A stretch of 38,150 nucleotides of DNA from Candidatus Gottesmanbacteria bacterium CG_4_10_14_0_8_um_filter_37_24 (GTDB taxonomy: Bacteria > Patescibacteriota > Microgenomatia > 2-02-FULL-39-11): positions 1 through 38,150 of the forward strand of contig PFMK01000083.1 in NCBI GenBank assembly GCA_002785215.1, in the 5' to 3' direction. Shown in pieces: positions 33,799 through 38,150 of this stretch. Under the pieces are notes generated by a model. That model had not been told where the DNA came from and made no database searches. It was given only the letters and a program-made list of their open reading frames with translations. Position 1 is the stretch's first letter, and every line of letters begins with the position of its first letter. The position numbers and the translations under genes were made by a program.

Positions 33799-33998
33799 TG
33801 TTTATGGTTACCGCCTCTCATCATCAATACATGAAGCAGCGGACATGCCAGTAAGATTGCGGCTGTACCGATTGTTGATATGGGTACTTTAAACAAAGTC
33901 ACTGCAATAATTGCAATTACTACTCCCGCCAAACATATTCCAAACGTTTTAGCAGAAATAAATGAAGTTTTTTGTGTATGAGTATCAATCTTATCCAT
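33795..33998 (-). CDS. DUF2933 small membrane protein
   Basis: A 67-residue protein with two hydrophobic stretches (about 18-35 and 40-60) and the DUF2933 ending 'LLACPLLHVLMMRGGNHKH', with Cys, Met-Met and His residues that could contact metal. DUF2933 proteins are widespread next to copper and heavy-metal export genes; the function is not established. The ATG has a very strong Shine-Dalgarno (GGGAGGTGA, 8 bp spacing). It has its own operator and promoter about 90 bp upstream. Confidence 0.82.
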   Translation of the reverse strand: MDKIDTHTQKTSFISAKTFGICLAGVVIAIIAVTLFKVPISTIGTAAILLACPLLHVLMMRGGNHKH

Positions 33999-34016
33999 TT
34001 TTGTTCACCTCCCTTG

Positions 34017-34043
34017 GCCTCCGCAGCTTTATGCGAAGGAGGC
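34017..34043 (+). repeat. CCTCCG-AGCTTT-GCGAAGG hairpin repeat, copy 1
   Basis: Stem GCCTCC (34017-34022) / GGAGGC (34038-34043) with inner GCA/TGC pairing, in the 5' leader of the DUF2933 transcript just upstream of its Shine-Dalgarno. A related hairpin lies at 36384-36407. A second small palindrome, GCCA-AAGC-TGGC, lies a little further upstream (34070-34081). Confidence 0.55.
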
Positions 34044-34090
34044 TTAATTGAATAAAGCTATTGTTCCGGCCAAAGCTGGCTTTAATATTT

Positions 34091-34124
34091 AGTATAGAAA
34101 AAAAATTATGAAGATTGTATTAAT
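34091..34124 (-). promoter_or_regulatory. CopR-type operator and promoter of DUF2933
   Basis: Minus strand: ATTAAT (34124-34119), ACAAT, CTTCAT (34113-34108), 11 bp, -10 TATACT (34096-34091). The second hexamer is CTTCAT, a mix of the CTTCAC and CTTAAT forms at the other sites. The leader to the ATG is about 85 nt and contains the 34017 hairpin. Confidence 0.65.
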
Positions 34125-34137
34125 GCTGGAAAGAAAA

Positions 34138-35535
34138 TTAAGTGATAGGAAAGGAAATAGATATAATGGTACCTTTTTCCACTTTACTCTCGATATCTAT
34201 TTTCCCTTTATGTGAAGAAATGATTGCCTGTGCGATAGCAAGGCCAAGGCCTGAACCGGAAGTTTTCTCATTTTTCGATCCCCTATAAAAACGCTCAAAT
34301 ATCTGCGGAAGATCTTTTTTGGCAATTCCGATTCCGTTATCTTTTATCTGTAAATAAACCTTGTGGGGTGTCTTATGAAGCGTGATAAAAACTGTCCCTT
34401 TCTCAGGTGTGTATTTCACGGCGTTGTCAACGATATTCACTATTGCATGAAATAATTTCTCTCTTTTCCCGTGTATTTTGATATTGGAGATAATATTTCC
34501 CATAATCTTTATTTTTTTTGAAGAAGCCATTTTTGTAGCTAAATCACGAATTTCTTCGATAAGTTCTGAAAAATCAAACATCTCAAATTGAGTGGTCATT
34601 TCCGCCTCTGACCAGGCAAGATCCAGAATGTTTTCCAGTGTTCCCGACATTCTTTTATTATCAATAAGTGTCTCGTCCAGAGCTTTTATATATTCGCTAT
34701 TTCTCCTGTCTTTTGAACGGATAACTTCAATATTACTTCGTTGAGTTGCAAGAGGAGTTTTAAGTTCATGCGCTATATCTCCGATGAATTGCCGCTCCCT
34801 TTTGAATGCCTGATTTAAGCGATCCAACAGACTATTAAATGTTACGGCTAATTCTTTTATCTCATCGTTTGTTTTGGGAGTGGTTACCCGCTCGTCTAGA
34901 TTTTCACTACTTATCTTTTTCAGCTTTTCAGAAATGGAAGTAATAGGTGCAATAGCGCTTTTGGCAAGAAGATATCCACCAAGGACTGTAGGTATTAAAA
35001 ACACAACAAAAACAACTCCCAGCATAAGAAGCAAATTATTCAGGGATTTTTCTATCACGTCGATTGGATGACCAACAAAAACCACCCCTAGGAGCTGACC
35101 ATTTTTATATATCGGATCAATCCAAAAACGTAGTTTAAGATCAGAAATAATATGATCAGTGATGTGAGGGGATTTAGTACGGGACGCTTGCTCAAATAGT
35201 TGGGAGAGTCTATTATCAAGCTTATCAAAAGTTACGGAACTTCCTACAATATTCCCTGTACTATCCATCAGAATTACGACCATTCCCGGTATGTCGCTAA
35301 ATTCTGTAAGAAAAGCATTTCTTGCCATCATCTGGCATGTTTGACACGATTTATTTTCTTCTCTAGTGATAACCTCCACAATTTTACTTCCATGAGAATC
35401 GAGAGTCGTATCCGTCTGCGAATAAAGAGTTTGTTTCGTAATCAGATAAAAACTGGTAAAGATAACAGCGGTAGCGATGAAAAAAGCAACAGAGTACCAG
35501 ACTGTAAGATGAAATCTCACGCTTCTTGTATTCAT
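34138..35535 (-). CDS. Sensor histidine kinase, CusS/CopS-like
   Basis: A 465-residue kinase: membrane segment about 10-32, extracytoplasmic sensor about 33-163, second membrane segment about 168-190, HAMP about 190-242, HisKA with His256 in IGDIAHELKTPLA, and HATPase with the N-box NIVDNAVKYTP, G1 DNGIGIAK and G2 GSGLGLAIA. The sensor has Cys64-x2-Cys67 followed by Met69-Met70 (CQTCQMM), a plausible Cu(I)/Ag(I) site. It phosphorylates the regulator encoded upstream. The gene follows the regulator after 38 bp that contain a hairpin repeat. Copper as ligand is inferred from the surrounding genes. Confidence 0.92.
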   Translation of the reverse strand: MNTRSVRFHLTVWYSVAFFIATAVIFTSFYLITKQTLYSQTDTTLDSHGSKIVEVITREENKSCQTCQMMARNAFLTEFSDIPGMVVILMDSTGNIVGSSVTFDKLDNRLSQLFEQASRTKSPHITDHIISDLKLRFWIDPIYKNGQLLGVVFVGHPIDVIEKSLNNLLLMLGVVFVVFLIPTVLGGYLLAKSAIAPITSISEKLKKISSENLDERVTTPKTNDEIKELAVTFNSLLDRLNQAFKRERQFIGDIAHELKTPLATQRSNIEVIRSKDRRNSEYIKALDETLIDNKRMSGTLENILDLAWSEAEMTTQFEMFDFSELIEEIRDLATKMASSKKIKIMGNIISNIKIHGKREKLFHAIVNIVDNAVKYTPEKGTVFITLHKTPHKVYLQIKDNGIGIAKKDLPQIFERFYRGSKNEKTSGSGLGLAIAQAIISSHKGKIDIESKVEKGTIISISFPIT

Positions 35536-35540
35536 AACAG

Positions 35541-35561
35541 ATCCTTCAGCAAGCTCAGGAT
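35541..35561 (-). repeat. CCTGAG-GAAGG hairpin repeat, copy 4
   Basis: ATCCT/AGGAT outer stem with inner AGC/GCT pairing in the spacer between the response regulator and kinase genes. On the minus strand it reads CCTGAGC..GCTGAAGG, the same family as the three copies at 27816, 29904 and 33771. Confidence 0.55.
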
Positions 35562-35573
35562 GAAACAGTTTGA

Positions 35574-36248
35574 TTATACAGTTTCACTTATTTTGTATCC
35601 AATGCCATGCAGAGTATGGATTAACTTCACTTTTGCATTCTTGTCTACCTTACGCCTTATTGCGGCAACAAAAACATCAACTACATTGCTCATGCTGTCA
35701 AAGTTATAGTCCCATACATGTTCAATAATCATTGTCCTTGAAACAACTTCATCTTTATGACGAAGCAAGAGTTCCAAAACTGAAAATTCTTTGGGAGTTA
35801 GAGTAATTGCTTTCCCTCCTCTTGTTAAATTATGTTTTATCGGATCAAGTTCCAAATCAGCGATTTTAAGAATGGGTGATGATTCCTGTTTGCTTCGTCT
35901 GATAAGAGCATGTATTCGGGAACGAAGTTCCAGATAAGCAAAGGGTTTTGTAATATAATCATCCGCTCCGCTATCAAGACCGATAATTTTTTCTTCAAGT
36001 GTAGCCCTGGCGGTAAGCATTAGAATTGGGATCTTAATGTTTTTCTTACGAAGCTCTTTGCAGATTGTTATACCATCTACTTTGGGAAGTGTAATGTCCA
36101 ATATAATAAGATCGTACTCTTCGGACTGCGCAAGATATTGTCCTTCTTCTCCATCAAAAGCCATATCGACTGCGAATCCTTCCTCCATAAGACCTTTTTT
36201 CACCACGTTTGCCAGACGTCTTTCATCTTCAATAAGGAGTATTCTCAT
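35574..36248 (-). CDS. OmpR-family response regulator, CusR/CopR-like
   Basis: A 224-residue regulator: receiver domain with the acidic pair Glu7-Asp8, phosphoacceptor Asp51, Thr79 and Lys101-Pro102, then a winged-helix Trans_reg_C domain (about 125-222) with 'LTPKEFSVLELLLRHKDEVVSR', recognition helix around 'NVVDVFVAAIRRKVD' and 'IHTLHGIGYKI'. The IHTVRGxGY-type end is typical of CusR/CopR/PcoR. It should bind direct repeats with 11-bp spacing, which is the spacing of the six operator-like sites in this island. The ATG lies 8 bp after a consensus -10, so its mRNA is probably leaderless. It is cotranscribed with the kinase. Confidence 0.93.
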   Translation of the reverse strand: MRILLIEDERRLANVVKKGLMEEGFAVDMAFDGEEGQYLAQSEEYDLIILDITLPKVDGITICKELRKKNIKIPILMLTARATLEEKIIGLDSGADDYITKPFAYLELRSRIHALIRRSKQESSPILKIADLELDPIKHNLTRGGKAITLTPKEFSVLELLLRHKDEVVSRTMIIEHVWDYNFDSMSNVVDVFVAAIRRKVDKNAKVKLIHTLHGIGYKISETV

Positions 36249-36256
36249 ATCGCAGT

Positions 36257-36289
36257 ATTATACACCAAGAAGATTAAGAATTTATTAAA
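36257..36289 (-). promoter_or_regulatory. CopR-type operator and leaderless promoter of the two-component operon
   Basis: Minus strand: TTTAAT (36289-36284), AAATT, CTTAAT (36278-36273), 10 bp, consensus -10 TATAAT (36262-36257), then 8 bp to the ATG. Spacing to the -10 is one base shorter than at the other five sites. This suggests autoregulation. Confidence 0.6.
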
Positions 36290-36383
36290 TTTATCAGACT
36301 CTTCGCTTATCGGTAATTTTGCTCATAATAAGAAAAGTTTAACATTACGGTGGTTTTAGAAGATTCAAATAACGGTATCTTTC

Positions 36384-36407
36384 TCCTTCGCTTTAAGCTA
36401 CAGAGGA
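36384..36407 (-). repeat. CCTCCG-AGCTTT-GCGAAGG hairpin repeat, copy 2
   Basis: On the minus strand CCTCTGTAGCTT-AAAGCGAAGG, related to 34017-34043 (AGCTT and GCGAAGG shared). Outer stem TCCT/AGGA with inner AGCTT/AAGC pairing. Confidence 0.5.
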
Positions 36408-36431
36408 TGAAAACGAGATTACCCTATTTGA

Positions 36432-36479
36432 GGATAATGGCATTTTTTGAAGTGCTACTCGAATAAGGTACTTCACGAA
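36432..36479 (+). repeat. TAATGGC dispersed repeat, copy C
   Basis: 41 of 48 bases match copy B at 12575-12622. Internal pairing TGAAGTGC / GTACTTCA (8 bp with one G-T pair) around a 12-base loop is best preserved in this copy. Confidence 0.7.
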
Positions 36480-36606
36480 ATACTTGTATTACTCCCTTTT
36501 TGAAATCTTGCTCTTATTTATTAAGATCTATACCAAAAAAGTTATTCTGCATCCAATTTTTAAGCTAATTATTGCTTTTATTTTCCTTTCGTGAAATGAT
36601 ACTATT

Positions 36607-38150
36607 ATGAATAGGAAGTCCTCAAAAAATCCCTTTCCTGAAGCAGAAATCATTAGCTCAAATGTAAGAACTCCTTCTAATTATTCTTTACCCCCATCTC
36701 CTCCAGTTTTAACAGCTAGAAGAAACTATAAAAAAACTATTTTTTTATTTACCCTTTGCTTTCTTATCTTAATTGTTAGTGGAGTATCTCTTTTTATATA
36801 TTTGGATTCACAAAATAATATTAAACCAGGTATACGTAATCCAAATGGTGATAAAGGAACTATTCTTTTCATATATTCATTAACATTTTTTGATCGGTCT
36901 GGGCAAGAACTTCTCGATAAAATATCTTCGCAAATAATAAAAGAAAATTGGCGTTTGGAGGTTTTACCTATTGATAAAAAGTTAACTAATACAACGCCAT
37001 ATGATGCTATTAACGCCTATATACCCTCTCTTTGGGGAAATGAAAATAAGGATTTTGAAAAACGAATACAAGAAATTAAAAATGCAACAGATATTCCGGT
37101 CGTTCTCTTTGTTAAAGGTAATAACTCAGAGAAAAATAAGGAAATATACTCTCATATATTATCCGAAAATAAATCGCAAATAATTGCTGTTGATAATCTT
37201 GGTAATAATGATTCTGATATTGATCTTATATCCAAAGATATTAATCTATTATTAAAGGCTACTGAAGAACATGATAAGCAGAATGATAAATTACGTATTG
37301 ACCAATTCCAAAGATTATCCAATAATATTTATGATTATTTTCTTAATCAGCAGAAACTTCCAGTAACATTATCTGACCCAGTATTAGATCCTGAAAGAAT
37401 AAAAGATCCAATCACAAAACAATCAATCGAATATCATAGCAGATCGAAGCAATTTTATCGTTTCTGTACTCGGTTTGATTGGAACTTTGCGAAATATCCT
37501 GATCCAATTAAATACGAGGACTATACCCATTTAAAGGGTCATGACTGCTATTACTTTAATGCTCAAAACAGGTTTAATCTTATACAGAAAGAAGAAATAC
37601 TGGACCAGATTCGTTTAAAGGATTTTATTGATTTAAGTAATATAGTCAAAGGTTATTTCCAAACAAAATCAGAACTTCCCGTAGATCTTCAATCTCTTTC
37701 CAACAACCTAAATGGTACAGAAATAAACGATCCTGAAACAAATGAGATATATAGGTATAAAAGAATATCCGAAACTGATTTTGAATTTTGCACTACGTTT
37801 TCCTCTGACTCACCGGCAACAGCGTCGTTAAAAGATATTGCAGATATATATAATAAAAACATACATAAACAGGGATATAACTGTAAACGCTTTATTATTT
37901 CAGATTATAAAGGTTTTCGAATCAACGAAATTCTAAAAAACACTTCTTTTGGTAATTGGGCGGATTATACTGACCATGTCGAAGTCGACGAATGGAAAAC
38001 CAGTGATGGTCGGATAAAAAGAATTGATAGAATCTCCACAGAACCAACAACCGGATACCCAAGCTATTATGCTGTCCAACTTACTCCTGGACCATATTCC
38101 TTTTTAACCTCAAGTAAAGTAAAAGTTATTGGAGGAAAATTTTACGATGT
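36607..38150 (+). CDS. Exported protein with two pilin-like C-x-C repeat units, 3' end missing
   Basis: An open frame of at least 514 residues running off the window. Residues 1-43 are polar, 44-65 form one membrane segment, and the rest is predicted outside. About 80-215 is an alpha/beta region I cannot place. Two repeat units follow, at about 229-316 and 335-428. Each has a Leu-Pro followed by Leu (KLPVTLSD, ELPVDLQSL), then Asp-Pro-x-Thr (DPIT, DPET), a Tyr-rich strand, Phe-x-x-Cys-Thr-x-Phe (RFCTRF, EFCTTF), and a second Cys after His and Gly (GHDC, GYNC). This pattern is familiar from C-terminal pilin/T2SG-like domains of CPR proteins, where the two Cys probably form a disulfide. After the second unit a new domain begins. 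No partner gene is visible. The ATG is the first in frame after a -10-like box. Confidence 0.75.
   Translation, partial: MNRKSSKNPFPEAEIISSNVRTPSNYSLPPSPPVLTARRNYKKTIFLFTLCFLILIVSGVSLFIYLDSQNNIKPGIRNPNGDKGTILFIYSLTFFDRSGQELLDKISSQIIKENWRLEVLPIDKKLTNTTPYDAINAYIPSLWGNENKDFEKRIQEIKNATDIPVVLFVKGNNSEKNKEIYSHILSENKSQIIAVDNLGNNDSDIDLISKDINLLLKATEEHDKQNDKLRIDQFQRLSNNIYDYFLNQQKLPVTLSDPVLDPERIKDPITKQSIEYHSRSKQFYRFCTRFDWNFAKYPDPIKYEDYTHLKGHDCYYFNAQNRFNLIQKEEILDQIRLKDFIDLSNIVKGYFQTKSELPVDLQSLSNNLNGTEINDPETNEIYRYKRISETDFEFCTTFSSDSPATASLKDIADIYNKNIHKQGYNCKRFIISDYKGFRINEILKNTSFGNWADYTDHVEVDEWKTSDGRIKRIDRISTEPTTGYPSYYAVQLTPGPYSFLTSSKVKVIGGKFYD

Larger units (their letters stand above)
36249..36606. other. 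Divergent intergenic region with operator and two repeats
   Basis: 358 bp between the response regulator (minus) and the exported repeat protein (plus). Next to the regulator is its operator and -10 (36257-36289); then a CCTCTG/GCGAAGG hairpin (36384-36407) and the TAATGGC repeat copy C (36432-36479). A possible -10 for the plus-strand gene, TGA-TACTAT (36597-36605), abuts the ATG. No additional ORF is convincing. Confidence 0.65.

Noticed and set aside
1-38150. Recoded TGA (genetic code 25)
   Set aside because: Several genes, for example the P2-type ATPase, MacB permease and small membrane protein, end with TGA at family-typical lengths and are followed by non-coding sequence or by the next start.

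Overview
The window looks like a piece of a Candidate Phyla Radiation (Patescibacteria) genome, most likely of the Microgenomates type. This is inferred from gene content: a form III RuBisCO overlapping a ribose-1,5-bisphosphate isomerase, a very large membrane-anchored alpha-2-macroglobulin beside a PBP1C, AT-rich sequence, short spacers and many promoters placed directly at start codons. TGA behaves as a normal stop, so the recoded Gracilibacteria/Absconditabacteria are unlikely. No rRNA, tRNA, CRISPR array or transposase gene was seen.

Layout. 1-2445 (+): end of a MacA-like adaptor, MacB-type ATPase and permease. 2566-4708 (-): RuBisCO and R15P isomerase, two of the three enzymes of the archaeal/CPR AMP pathway. 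4809-7215 (+): a second ABC ATPase and its polytopic permease. 7477-10023 (+): a P2-type cation ATPase behind a long hairpin ending in eight T. 10063-12378 (-): two class I methyltransferases in AT-rich, repeat-bearing DNA. 12636-21576 (-): PBP1C and a 2141-residue alpha-2-macroglobulin that carries an intein-like Hint domain in an exposed Gly-rich loop and keeps its CTEQ thioester. 21643-36248 (-): a large copper/thiol-redox island made of DUF1573, CcdA and a Cys-rich protein; a CsoR-like regulator, an oversized CopA, CopZ, an HMA-DsbD_2-double-cupredoxin fusion and a DsbA; DUF302, a 48-residue membrane protein and a CPH-type CopB; a 31-residue Cys-Cys ORF; DUF2933; and a CusS/CusR-like two-component system. 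36607 to the end (+): an exported protein with two pilin-like repeat units, cut by the window edge.

How it works together. Six promoters in the copper island share one architecture: two hexamers 11 bp apart, the second (CTTAAT or CTTCAT) 10-11 bp before a -10 box and in place of a -35. This fits class II activation by the OmpR-family regulator encoded in the same island. It would make the whole island, including the DUF1573-CcdA operon, the DsbA operon and the small Cys-Cys ORF, one regulon. Copper would be bound by HMA, cupredoxin and heavy-metal-binding domains, exported by CopA and CopB, and extracytoplasmic thiols handled by CcdA and DsbA.

The intergenic spaces hold at least four families of short repeats. 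One family supplies the leader and start codon of both HMA-headed genes and shows a compensatory base-pair change. The strongest candidates for undescribed biology are the Hint domain inside the alpha-2-macroglobulin, the six-promoter regulon, and the repeat-borne starts.
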